The notes under the pieces were generated by a model, which was not told where the DNA came from, did no database searches, and was given only the letters and a program-made list of their open reading frames with translations. From positions 1 through 43,631 of the forward strand of contig MFCV01000025.1 of assembly GCA_001777015.1 (NCBI GenBank): a stretch of 43,631 nucleotides of DNA. Reading direction: 5' to 3'. The position numbers and the translations under genes were made by a program. This document shows, one piece after another, positions 23,354 through 30,535 of this stretch. The stretch comes from Candidatus Daviesbacteria bacterium RIFCSPHIGHO2_02_FULL_36_13. Lineage in GTDB: Bacteria > Patescibacteriota > Microgenomatia > Daviesbacterales > UBA10151. The number at the start of each line of letters is the position of its first letter. The first letter of the stretch is position 1.

Positions 23354-24429
23354 AATTTCAAATATTCATCAAAAAGTACTCCTCCATCAAATGGCCCTGG
23401 GTTGGCCTCAGGGTGAAACTGAACTGCCATAAAAGGTTTGGTTTTATGTTTTATTCCTTCATTTGTCCCATCGTTTAAATTAACAAACCACTCTTCCCAA
23501 TCCTGGCCCATAGATTTCATATCAACAGCAAAGCCATGATTTTGGGAAGTTATGATGGCTCTTTTTGTTTTTATATCCTGCACCGGTTGATTTTGTCCTC
23601 TGTGTCCAAACTTAAGCTTGTAAGTATTTCCCCCTGCAGCTAAAGCCAAAATCTGAGAGCCTAAACATATTCCAAAAGTTGGAATACCTTTTTCTAGAAT
23701 CTTTTCAACATTGGCAATTGTAGCTCTTGCCTGTTTTGGATCTCCTGGACCATTTGAGATAAATACTCCATCAAACCCGTGGTCCTGGCGGAAGTCAGGA
23801 TCCATAACATCAAAATCCCAAGGCACTCTGGTGACTTTTGCTCCCCTTCTTACTAAACTTCTTATAATATTCATCTTTGCTCCGCAATCAATCAGTAAGA
23901 TATTCTTTCTGCCGTCACCATAAACTTCAACTCCATCACAACTTACAAAAGGTAAAACATTTCCTAAATTTGGATCAAAATCCGCTTTTCGTTCTTCGTT
24001 GTTCGTTGACTTTGCGAATGACGAATGACGAATGACGATTTTTCCAAGCATTACTCCATGTTCTCTTAGCTTAGAAGTTAAAGCTCTGGTATCAATCCCC
24101 TGTATAGCCGGTATACCTTCAGCCTTGAGCCAGGATGATAAAGTCTTTTGAGATTCAAAGTGAGATGGATTGTTAATATAATTTTGAACAATCAAACCTT
24201 TGACCTGTATTTTTTTAGATTCCCAAAATTCCTTAGATGGAACTCCATAATTTCCCTGCAAAGGATAAGTTAAAACTAAAATCTGACCAAAATACGAAGG
24301 ATCAGTGAGACCCTCAGGATACCCCACCATTCCAGTATTAAAAACTACTTCCCCTGAGCTAGATTCCTCTGCTCCAAAACTTTCCCCTAAAAAAACTGTC
24401 CCATCGGACAGAATCAACTTACCTTGCAC
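23350..24429 (-). CDS. carA: Carbamoyl-phosphate synthase small subunit (glutaminase)
   Basis: 359 residues. Hydrolyses glutamine and passes ammonia to CarB. The N-terminal CPSase_sm_chain domain (VVFNTGMVGYPEGLTDPSY) is followed by a class I glutamine amidotransferase domain with nucleophile Cys255 (TFGICLGSQILALA) and His339/Glu341 (QFHPEANPGPFD). NHGFAVD is also conserved. Residues about 131-149 (VIRHSSFAKSTNNEERKAD) are coded by an inserted repeat and join the two domains. It lies 15 bp after pyrB and overlaps carB by 4 bp, one operon. Confidence 0.97.
   Translation of the reverse strand: MQGKLILSDGTVFLGESFGAEESSSGEVVFNTGMVGYPEGLTDPSYFGQILVLTYPLQGNYGVPSKEFWESKKIQVKGLIVQNYINNPSHFESQKTLSSWLKAEGIPAIQGIDTRALTSKLREHGVMLGKIVIRHSSFAKSTNNEERKADFDPNLGNVLPFVSCDGVEVYGDGRKNILLIDCGAKMNIIRSLVRRGAKVTRVPWDFDVMDPDFRQDHGFDGVFISNGPGDPKQARATIANVEKILEKGIPTFGICLGSQILALAAGGNTYKLKFGHRGQNQPVQDIKTKRAIITSQNHGFAVDMKSMGQDWEEWFVNLNDGTNEGIKHKTKPFMAVQFHPEANPGPFDGGVLFDEYLKL
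23983..24040. repeat. In-frame TTCGT/ACGAA inverted element in carA
   Basis: On the gene strand three copies of CGTCATT (CGTCATTCGTCATTCGTCAT) are followed by CAACGAACAACGAAGAACGA. It is the same architecture as the carB and polA copies. It encodes a polar linker between the two CarA domains. Confidence 0.72.
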
Positions 24430-24444
24430 AATATATCCTTTCTC

Positions 24445-25371
24445 TTAAAGTCTTCCCAGCACTAAAGCCAGCAATGCTTCTCTGATATATAAACCATTCC
24501 TTGCCTGAGCAAAATAAACAGCCCTGGGATCAGTATCTATTTTAGGATCAAGCTCATTCACTCTTGGTAAAGGGTGCATAATTATTGAACTTTTAGGCAG
24601 CTTTTTTACGGTTTCTAAATTTAACTCAAAATCATATTTTGTAGCATCTCCTTTTATATATTCTTTTGGAATCCTGCCAACTGATACTATGTCAGGCTGA
24701 ATCTTCTCTAGTGTTTTGTCTAAATCTTTCATATCAATTACTACATCTTCATAATCTTCATTCCTGAATTCTTGAGGCATTTCAAGTCCCTTTGGGGAAA
24801 TACCATAAAATTTATTACCTGAAAATTTTGAAAGTGCAGAGAACTGTCCATGAAAGACTCGGTAATGAAGAGGATCTCCTACAAAAGCTATTTTTAAATT
24901 GTCTAACTTTCCAAAAACTTTTAAGATAGTATATAGATCTAAAAGAGTTTGTGTGGGATGAGAATTTGGACCATCCCCGGCATTAATTACCGGTATATCA
25001 GCAATCTCTGCAGCTTTCCTGGCTGACCCAGCCTCAGGATGCCTGATAATCATGACGTCTGCATAAGCCATCATTATCCTGATGGTGTCTGCAAAACTTT
25101 CACCTTTATAAATAGAAGTTAGTTCAGGATCATTAAAACCAATTAAACCCATACCTATTTTTTGGGCGGCTGATGAGAATGATTGCTGAGTTCTGGTTGA
25201 AGGTTCAAAAAAAAGTGTGGCTGCTATTTTTCCCTGAGCTATAGTGTAATTTGACCTATCAGATTTAGTAAAGGTGGGATCAAACTTCCTGGCCATTTTT
25301 AAAACAAAAAGTAATTCATCTTTGCTAAAGTCTCCTATTTCTATAACATCTCTACCTTTAAAGTTATCCAT
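24445..25371 (-). CDS. pyrB: Aspartate carbamoyltransferase catalytic chain
   Basis: 308 residues. Joins carbamoyl phosphate and aspartate to carbamoyl-aspartate, the committed pyrimidine step. Carbamoyl-phosphate loop FFEPSTRTQQSFSSAA, then AGDGPNSHPTQTLLDLYTI, the Asp-domain ILKVFGKLDNLKIAFVGD and MHPLPRVNELDPKID are all present. No regulatory chain pyrI is in the window, so allosteric control by nucleotides may be absent. It is first in a tight minus-strand unit and its start lies 5 bp after the T tract of a terminator-like hairpin, which points to attenuation control. Confidence 0.96.
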   Translation of the reverse strand: MDNFKGRDVIEIGDFSKDELLFVLKMARKFDPTFTKSDRSNYTIAQGKIAATLFFEPSTRTQQSFSSAAQKIGMGLIGFNDPELTSIYKGESFADTIRIMMAYADVMIIRHPEAGSARKAAEIADIPVINAGDGPNSHPTQTLLDLYTILKVFGKLDNLKIAFVGDPLHYRVFHGQFSALSKFSGNKFYGISPKGLEMPQEFRNEDYEDVVIDMKDLDKTLEKIQPDIVSVGRIPKEYIKGDATKYDFELNLETVKKLPKSSIIMHPLPRVNELDPKIDTDPRAVYFAQARNGLYIREALLALVLGRL

Positions 25372-25376
25372 AATTC

Positions 25377-25401
25377 AAAAAAAATCCCGCCATAGCGGGA
25401 T
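25377..25401 (-). terminator. Putative pyrimidine attenuator hairpin upstream of pyrB
   Basis: On the minus strand ATCCCGC (25401-25395), loop TATG and GCGGGAT (25390-25384) form a perfect 7-bp GC-rich stem. Seven U residues follow directly (25383-25377): a textbook intrinsic terminator ending 5 bases before the pyrB ATG. A terminator inside the 5' leader, not after a gene, implies conditional read-through. Confidence 0.75.
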
Positions 25402-25445
25402 CAACTAAATATTAAATCAGCTTTAAAACCATATCTTCTACACAT
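25401..25445 (-). CDS. Possible leader peptide of the pyr attenuator
   Basis: A 14-codon frame from ATG 25445 encodes MCRRYGFKADLIFS and stops at a TGA (25403-25401) whose last base is the first base of the terminator stem. A ribosome finishing it would cover the stem. The RNA just before the stem is U-rich (UUUAAUAUUUAGU), as needed for UTP-sensitive pausing in the enterobacterial pyrBI mechanism. AAAGG lies only 2 bases before the ATG, and the predicted transcript start is about 5 bases upstream of the ATG, so translation might be near-leaderless. Too short for homology support. Confidence 0.35.
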   Translation of the reverse strand: MCRRYGFKADLIFS

Positions 25446-25456
25446 AACCTTTGCAT

Positions 25457-25485
25457 AGTTTACATATAATGGGTTATCATGTCAA
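25457..25485 (-). promoter_or_regulatory. Predicted sigma70-type promoter of pyrB-endoQ unit
   Basis: Minus-strand TTGACA (25485-25480), a 17-bp spacer and TAAACT (25462-25457). Transcription would start near 25450, giving a leader of about 80 nt that contains the leader-peptide frame and the attenuator hairpin. Confidence 0.6.
25465..25470 (+). promoter_or_regulatory. Predicted -10 box for the DUF5654 gene
   Basis: A perfect TATAAT lies 26 bp before the ATG at 25497. No good -35 box was found at normal spacing. It lies inside the divergent pyr promoter (25457-25485), so the two promoters overlap and may compete. Confidence 0.45.
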
Positions 25486-25496
25486 TATTATAAAAT

Positions 25497-25781
25497 ATGG
25501 CCAAGAAATCCAAACCCTTTCATAGAGAATTTTTAAGTCAGCTTATTACCCTATCTACTTCAGCTTTTGGTCTGGCTGCTGCCTTAGCTTGGAATGAAAC
25601 TATCCAAAAAGTTGTTAAAGATTTTATTGAACCCTCACTTCCCGGATCAGGTTTACTTTCCCAATTTATTTATGCATTATTGGTAACTCTTCTTGCAGTT
25701 TTAATCACATATCATCTTTCCAAGCTTGCATCTGATTGGTCAAAGGAAGAAAGCAGTGCTGTTGATGAACCTAAGGAATAA
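25497..25781 (+). CDS. DUF5654 family small membrane protein
   Basis: 94 residues from ATG 25497. Basic N-terminus (AKKSKPFHREF), then two hydrophobic segments (about 17-33, TLSTSAFGLAAALAWNE; about 56-76, FIYALLVTLLAVLITYHLSK) separated by a linker with EPSLPGSG, and an acidic tail (KEESSAVDEPKE). This pattern matches the DUF5654 membrane proteins found in archaea and Patescibacteria; function unknown. Divergent from pyrB; its 3' end overlaps the convergent recF by 11 bp. Confidence 0.75.
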   Translation: MAKKSKPFHREFLSQLITLSTSAFGLAAALAWNETIQKVVKDFIEPSLPGSGLLSQFIYALLVTLLAVLITYHLSKLASDWSKEESSAVDEPKE

Positions 25782-26820
25782 TTTTTCCATTCTCCACCTT
25801 TAGAATTCTGGCTAAATCTAGGAATTCCTGGGGAATATTTTCTAGTTCTACTGTAGCTATAATTGTCTGCTGTTTTCCTACAATATCCACAACATGCGCT
25901 CTGTGAGAAGCATCTAGTTCTGAGAAAACATCATCCAGCAGCAATATTGGGCGCTTACCCAATTTAATAGCCATATATTCAAGCTGAGCCAGCTTAAAAG
26001 CTAAAGTGGCTGTTCTTTGTTCTCCCCTTGAACCATGAGTAGCCATACTTCTTCCTTCTAAAATTATTGAAAAATCATCCCTATGTGGTCCAATTAAGGT
26101 CTGTGCTGATGCCAATTCCCTACCATTAATTTCTTGTAGCTTTTCTACTGAAACCTCACTTTGAAAGTATTCAAATTTAAATTCTCCTAAAGGCGTACTG
26201 AGTTGGTTTATGAATTCAAAAAATTCCTTACGTTTACCGCTTACTATTTTCCCTTTTTCCACAAGTCCATTTGTCCAGTAATCTAGCTCATCTACCTTAC
26301 CCTGCCCTTCTCTTATTCTTTTTAAAACTTTATTTCTGGATGTAAGATAGTCACCGTATAAAGTTAAAGCCTTTTTGTATTCCTGATCAATTTGAGCCAA
26401 GCTCAAATCTAAATGCCATCTTCGTAATGCAGGTGAACCTGTAATCATATTGATATCCTGAGGATAAAAGATAACTGCAGGAAGATTGCCTATAAAATCA
26501 TAAACTTTCTTTCCTATTCCATTAATTAAAACTTTCTTTCTAAAGATTACCTCATCTGTGGGGTGATTAATCACCACTAAAAGCTCTGTTTCTCCATCAA
26601 TAAATCCCTCTACCCTACTAAACTCCTCCCCATCTTTTATTAACTCCTCATCTCTTTCCACTCTTAAGGATTTGGTGGTAGATAAAAGATAAATTGACTC
26701 TAAAAGATTTGATTTCCCTGCAGCATTATTACCTATTAGAACTGTCTGACGTTTGTCAAAGTCTAGGGTAAGAGCTGAGTAATTCCGAAAGTTAGTCAAA
26801 TTTATTTGCTTTAAAACCAT
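25771..26820 (-). CDS. recF: DNA replication and repair protein RecF
   Basis: 349 residues. SMC-like ABC ATPase that helps load RecA at gaps with RecO/RecR. N-terminal LKQINLTNFRNYSALTLDFD, Walker A in VLIGNNAAGKSNLLESIY, signature region HGSRGEQRTATLAFKLAQL and Walker B RPILLLDDVFSELD, followed by TIIATVELENIPQEF. Length is normal. The upstream 19 bp to the MFS gene is a tandem AATTCAT repeat. In many bacteria recF sits near dnaA/dnaN, but here it follows an MFS gene. Confidence 0.95.
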   Translation of the reverse strand: MVLKQINLTNFRNYSALTLDFDKRQTVLIGNNAAGKSNLLESIYLLSTTKSLRVERDEELIKDGEEFSRVEGFIDGETELLVVINHPTDEVIFRKKVLINGIGKKVYDFIGNLPAVIFYPQDINMITGSPALRRWHLDLSLAQIDQEYKKALTLYGDYLTSRNKVLKRIREGQGKVDELDYWTNGLVEKGKIVSGKRKEFFEFINQLSTPLGEFKFEYFQSEVSVEKLQEINGRELASAQTLIGPHRDDFSIILEGRSMATHGSRGEQRTATLAFKLAQLEYMAIKLGKRPILLLDDVFSELDASHRAHVVDIVGKQQTIIATVELENIPQEFLDLARILKVENGKIIP

Positions 26821-26848
26821 AATTCATAATTCATAATTCTTAATTCTT
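26819..26848. repeat. Tandem AATTCAT-type repeat between recF and the MFS gene
   Basis: Plus strand ATAATTCATAATTCATAATT continues as CTTAATTCTT. About four copies of a 6-7 nt unit span the gap and run into the last codons of the MFS gene and the ribosome-binding region of recF. Confidence 0.7.
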
Positions 26849-28228
26849 CTCTTTCCAGTGCCCCAACCCTAAAAATTCTCTGACATTATATGGCAAATTA
26901 TCCTTACTAAAAAATAGGCTTGGCCAGAGTCCAAAAAGTCCAATTAAAATGATTACTGCCCCCAAACCCACAAATATAGATGCTACTCCAAACTGGTCAG
27001 CTAAAATACCTGCTAAAAACACTGGAATTAGAGAAAGTCCTGCCATAACTACCCCAAGGGAGGCAAATACTTTTCCCCTTTTAGATTCAGGAGTATTTTC
27101 CTGTAAAACAGTTTGTGTTGGAACTAATATAGACACCATGGCAATACCCATAAGGAATGATCCTAACACAAGAATGGCAGAAAATGAGGGCTGGGTAAAA
27201 AATGGCAGAGGAGTTTTTGGCAAATATTCAATAGCAGGAGAAAGAATAGGAGCTACACCTATTAAAAAAAATAGTGCTCCTCCAAAAATTATAGATCTTC
27301 CTACAATAATTCTCCTGACAAGTCTTTGCCCCATAAAGCTTGTGCCAAACCTTCCTAAAAATAACCCTCCTGAAACTACTCCAACACCTAAAGGAATAAC
27401 TAAAACAAAGGATGCATCAATGGCTTTAATATGCAAAGCTGTCTCCATAAATCCAGGCATTAAAACAGCCAAAACTCCAATGACCATTTGTATTCCTGCC
27501 AGAATAAAAATTGAAGATAAAACAGTTAATTTTCCTCTTATCAAATCCATAGTTTGAGAGATTTCAGAAGAGCCAAATTTTAAAATGTCAGAATAATTTA
27601 GTGTTTTTATAGCGTGAGCTAACTGTCTGCCTTGTTTGTCTGCTTTTGAAATAATTGAAGGGAAAAACAAAGCTAAAATTGATGCAATCACTAAAAGACC
27701 ACCACCCATTCTAAAGATAAAATCTATGCCAAACTCATGAATTAAAGGTCCTGCCACACCAAATCCTAATAAAAAACAAGTATGCAAAGTGGCAGAAAAA
27801 ATTGAGTTGGCTGAAATAAGCTGCTTCTTTTCAACAATCAAAGGAATTGCAGAAGCCTCAGCTGGACCATAAAATTGAGCCAGACTGTTCATAATAAAAG
27901 TTATAAAAAGAAGTAATAAATAACTGTCCTTAAAAAAAATCAGACTAAAAAAACAAACTGAAAGCAGGATATCTATTGTTAAGATAATTTTTTTTCTGTC
28001 AATTAGATCCACCAATACCCCGGAAAAAAGTCCAAAGATAACTGCCGGTAAATATATAGCAAAAAGTAAGGCTGAAACTGCAGTATTTGAGTGTGTTAAC
28101 TGAAAAACCCAAATAATTAAAGCAAAGTTTAGAGCGTTGAAAGAAAGCTGAACTAAAAATTGATTGATCCAGAGGTTTAAAAACCCCCTGTTTTCTATAA
28201 CAGAGGAGATAGCTTTTCTTCGTATCAT
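26840..28228 (-). CDS. Major facilitator superfamily permease
   Basis: 462 residues with about twelve hydrophobic helices. Starts FLNLWINQFLVQLSFNALNFALIIW, and the first cytoplasmic loop carries the MFS motif GVLVDLIDRKKIILTIDILL. The central loop (FPSIISKADKQGRQLAHAIK) separates the two halves, and the second half has an equivalent loop with ENTPESKRGKVFASLG. This resembles MFS_3-type exporters related to macrolide-efflux proteins. Substrate unknown; drug, lipid or metabolite export are possible. It lies 49 bp after mutM on the same strand. Confidence 0.88.
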   Translation of the reverse strand: MIRRKAISSVIENRGFLNLWINQFLVQLSFNALNFALIIWVFQLTHSNTAVSALLFAIYLPAVIFGLFSGVLVDLIDRKKIILTIDILLSVCFFSLIFFKDSYLLLLFITFIMNSLAQFYGPAEASAIPLIVEKKQLISANSIFSATLHTCFLLGFGVAGPLIHEFGIDFIFRMGGGLLVIASILALFFPSIISKADKQGRQLAHAIKTLNYSDILKFGSSEISQTMDLIRGKLTVLSSIFILAGIQMVIGVLAVLMPGFMETALHIKAIDASFVLVIPLGVGVVSGGLFLGRFGTSFMGQRLVRRIIVGRSIIFGGALFFLIGVAPILSPAIEYLPKTPLPFFTQPSFSAILVLGSFLMGIAMVSILVPTQTVLQENTPESKRGKVFASLGVVMAGLSLIPVFLAGILADQFGVASIFVGLGAVIILIGLFGLWPSLFFSKDNLPYNVREFLGLGHWKEKN

Positions 28229-28277
28229 AAACTTAAAGCATTATACAGACAATTTGGCCTGCCCGCAAAGCCTGAAC

Positions 28278-29195
28278 TTAGCCCTGGCAGGCGGGACAGA
28301 AAAATGTTCCTCTTCCACCTAGTTGGATCTTTTTTATTTCCGAACCACAAACCTTGCAGGGCTTTTTATCTTTTCCATAAACATATGCATAATCCAAAAA
28401 GTAACCCTTCCTGCCCTCAGCATCTACAAAGTGAGCCCTGGTTGCTCCTCCATATTTTATTCCTGCCTTGAGAGATTTTACTATTCCAGAATGCAATGCT
28501 TTAAATTGTTCATCTATCATTTGTCCAACCTTAGTCCTAGGATCTATTCCTGCATCAAAACAAGCCTCAGAGGCATAGATATTTCCTATACCAGAGACCA
28601 CAGCTTGATCCAAAATAGCCACTTTAACAGGCATATTTTTGTGTCTTAACAAGTTATTCTTCAGTATTTGCCAAGTAAATCCCTTTTCGAGGGGCTCAGG
28701 TCCCAGTCTCCCGAATAAATTCTGTACTCTTAATTCTTCACTCTGCATTACCTTCACCCAACCAAACCTTCTCTGATCATTAAAATATAATTTTGAACCA
28801 TTACTAAAAGTAAAAATTACCCTAGTATGAGAATTTGGCAGGGCTTTTAACATATCTGGAGTTGGATGACCCCCAATGAAACGCTTTCCATTATCGTAAA
28901 TTAACTGACCAGTCATTTTAAGATGAAATAACAAAACAACGTCATTGCGAGGAGCCGAAGGCAACGAAGCAATCTCTGAATTGGGATTGCTTCGCTTCGC
29001 TCGCAATGACGGAGTTAGTTCCACTCCTAATATTTTAGCTCTTCTCCATACTTTGAGTACTTTCCTACCCTGTAGTCTTTTGCTATCACCTAAAAAGGAT
29101 TTAGGTTGAATAACTTCTACTCCCTTAATTTTAAGTCCAATAATTTTTTTAGAAAGGCCTAAACGAATTGTTTCAACCTCTGGTAGCTCCGGCAT
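28278..29195 (-). CDS. mutM: Formamidopyrimidine-DNA glycosylase (Fpg/MutM)
   Basis: 305 residues, about 30 more than usual. Bifunctional glycosylase/AP lyase removing 8-oxoguanine and formamidopyrimidines. Mature N-terminal PELPEVETIRLGL provides catalytic Pro2 and Glu3; HLKMTGQLIY, NDQRRFGWV, ILDQAVVSGIGNIYASE and the C-terminal zinc finger (CKVCGSEIKKI ... FFCPACQ) are intact. The extra length is at residues 62-85 (SLRAKRSNPNSEIASLPSAP and on), encoded by two head-to-head palindromic elements, inserted between strands just before HLKMTG. A second short repeat-coded stretch is QSEELRVQNL. The core is conserved, so the enzyme should be active. Confidence 0.95.
   Translation of the reverse strand: MPELPEVETIRLGLSKKIIGLKIKGVEVIQPKSFLGDSKRLQGRKVLKVWRRAKILGVELTPSLRAKRSNPNSEIASLPSAPRNDVVLLFHLKMTGQLIYDNGKRFIGGHPTPDMLKALPNSHTRVIFTFSNGSKLYFNDQRRFGWVKVMQSEELRVQNLFGRLGPEPLEKGFTWQILKNNLLRHKNMPVKVAILDQAVVSGIGNIYASEACFDAGIDPRTKVGQMIDEQFKALHSGIVKSLKAGIKYGGATRAHFVDAEGRKGYFLDYAYVYGKDKKPCKVCGSEIKKIQLGGRGTFFCPACQG
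28719..28750. repeat. In-frame degenerate repeat in mutM
   Basis: On the gene strand AATGCAGAGTGAAGAATTAAGAGTACAGAAT-type near-repeats (units of about 7-8 nt, here described and not quoted in full) encode MQSEELRVQN between NDQRRFGWV and LFGRLGPEP. Confidence 0.5.
28941..29010. repeat. Double palindromic element inside mutM
   Basis: GTCATTGCGAGGAGCCGAAG ... AAGCAATCTC faces GGATTGCTTCGCTTCGCTCG ... CAATGAC, so two copies of the CATTGCGA element stand head to head in a 70-bp palindrome. Gene-strand translation is LRAKRSNP ... ASLPSAPRND, a peptide pattern also produced by similar elements in other bacteria. The frame stays open through both copies. Confidence 0.85.
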
Positions 29196-29202
29196 ACGGC
29201 CA

Positions 29203-29589
29203 TTATTTTACCACTAAAGGAGTTATCACTTCCCTAAAAAGACACACACTGGTAGTTAAAAATAAAGCAAAGTCTGTCAAAGACAATCTATATGAAAGAT
29301 TTTTCTTAGGGTAAACCTCTCTAATGGTACTGACTAAGGGATGTTTGTTTTCTATAATAGATGGCTGTAATGCTACAGATTGCTCCTTAAAAATCCTTGC
29401 AGGAAAGCGTAAGCGAGGCAGCTCTAGACGAGGCATCCTTCTTTCTATATGAGGAACCATTGCAACTGCTGCTCTCAGCCGTGATAACTCTGGCTTAGGA
29501 AAAACATCTATCACTACACTTAATAGTAGACACTTTTTAAAAGTGTTGTCAAGAAGCCCTGGGTGAAGAGACTTTTTTAGCTCTTTCAA
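29203..29589 (-). CDS. Hypothetical protein between aldolase and mutM
   Basis: A 128-codon frame from ATG 29589 that overlaps the aldolase 3' end by 41 bp in another frame; a later start such as ATG 29469 (MVPHIERRMPRLELP) would avoid the overlap. Without it the 353 bp between aldolase and mutM would be empty. The translation is Arg/Pro/Leu-rich in the middle and ends in a moderately hydrophobic stretch (LSLTDFALFLTTSVCLF) that could be a tail anchor. No family is recognised and no ribosome-binding site is evident. Confidence 0.4.
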   Translation of the reverse strand: MKELKKSLHPGLLDNTFKKCLLLSVVIDVFPKPELSRLRAAVAMVPHIERRMPRLELPRLRFPARIFKEQSVALQPSIIENKHPLVSTIREVYPKKNLSYRLSLTDFALFLTTSVCLFREVITPLVVK

Positions 29590-30535
29590 TAAAGGCTTTT
29601 TGAGCTGCTTCTACATTTTCTTCTTTACCGCTCCATACAGTTAAAGCTTCATCCTGCAAAGCTCTGCCATAAGAAAAAGATAATTTCCATGGGCTTCCAG
29701 GAATTTGATTGATTAAAGCCAGATTCTCTGTTGCCTGATCAGGAGATTGACCACCAGACAAAAATACAATACCAGGAACCTCTGCTGGAACAGTATCTTT
29801 AAGTGTCTCAACTGTAACCTGAGCTACTTCTTCCCCACTTGCCTGAACAGGGCAATTTTTTCCAGAAATAACCATATTTGGCTTTAAAATTATCCCCTCT
29901 AAAACAACTCCCTTTTCTTTTAACTTTTCAAAAACAGCTTTTAAGGTTCTGCTTGTCACTTCTCTGCAAACCTCCAGAGTATTGTCAGCGTCCATTAGTA
30001 CCTCAGGCTCTACAATAGGCACAATATTATTTTGCTGACAGATATAGGCATATTCAGCCAGTCTCTTAGCATTCTCAGCAATACAATCATCTGTTGGAAT
30101 CCCTTGTCCTATGGTAATCACAGCTCTCCATTTAGCAAATTTTGCCCCCTTCTTTTCATATTCTTTCATTCGGCCGTCTAAACCTTCCAATCCTTCTGTA
30201 ATTTTCTCCCCAGGATGTCCTTCCATATCAACAGCTCCCTTATCAACTTTTATTCCAGGTAAAATTCCTCTACTAGAAAGATACTCTGACATAGATTTCC
30301 CATCTATTTCCTGCCTTATTGTTTCATCAAATAAAATTACCCCTGAAATATATTCCTCAATTCCAGGAGTAGTAAAAAGCATCTGGCGATATGCCAAATT
30401 AATCTGGGGATTAGATTCTAAACCTATTTTTTCCAGTCTTTTTTGAATAGTTTTAGTAGACTCATCAGCAGCCAGAATGCCTTTTTTACCTACCACCATT
30501 GCCTGAGCTGTTTGTTTTAGTAAATTTATATCCAT
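29549..30535 (-). CDS. Fructose-bisphosphate aldolase, class I
   Basis: 328 residues. Schiff-base aldolase interconverting fructose 1,6-bisphosphate with glyceraldehyde 3-phosphate and dihydroxyacetone phosphate. The metazoan-type class I signature is clear: GKKGILAADESTKTIQKRLE near the N-terminus, EPEVLMD, catalytic Lys in LEGIILKPNMVISG and PGIVFLSGGQS. Class I of this kind is uncommon in bacteria, which usually carry class II. Its start overlaps the stop of the glpX-like gene by one base, pairing aldolase with fructose bisphosphatase, which favours a gluconeogenic role. Confidence 0.95.
   Translation of the reverse strand: MDINLLKQTAQAMVVGKKGILAADESTKTIQKRLEKIGLESNPQINLAYRQMLFTTPGIEEYISGVILFDETIRQEIDGKSMSEYLSSRGILPGIKVDKGAVDMEGHPGEKITEGLEGLDGRMKEYEKKGAKFAKWRAVITIGQGIPTDDCIAENAKRLAEYAYICQQNNIVPIVEPEVLMDADNTLEVCREVTSRTLKAVFEKLKEKGVVLEGIILKPNMVISGKNCPVQASGEEVAQVTVETLKDTVPAEVPGIVFLSGGQSPDQATENLALINQIPGSPWKLSFSYGRALQDEALTVWSGKEENVEAAQKAFIERAKKVSSPRAS

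Noticed and set aside
26949-27557. A 202-codon open frame antisense to the MFS permease
   Set aside because: It mirrors a membrane-protein gene with clear MFS motifs; its translation is Pro/Thr/Ile-rich with no known motif.
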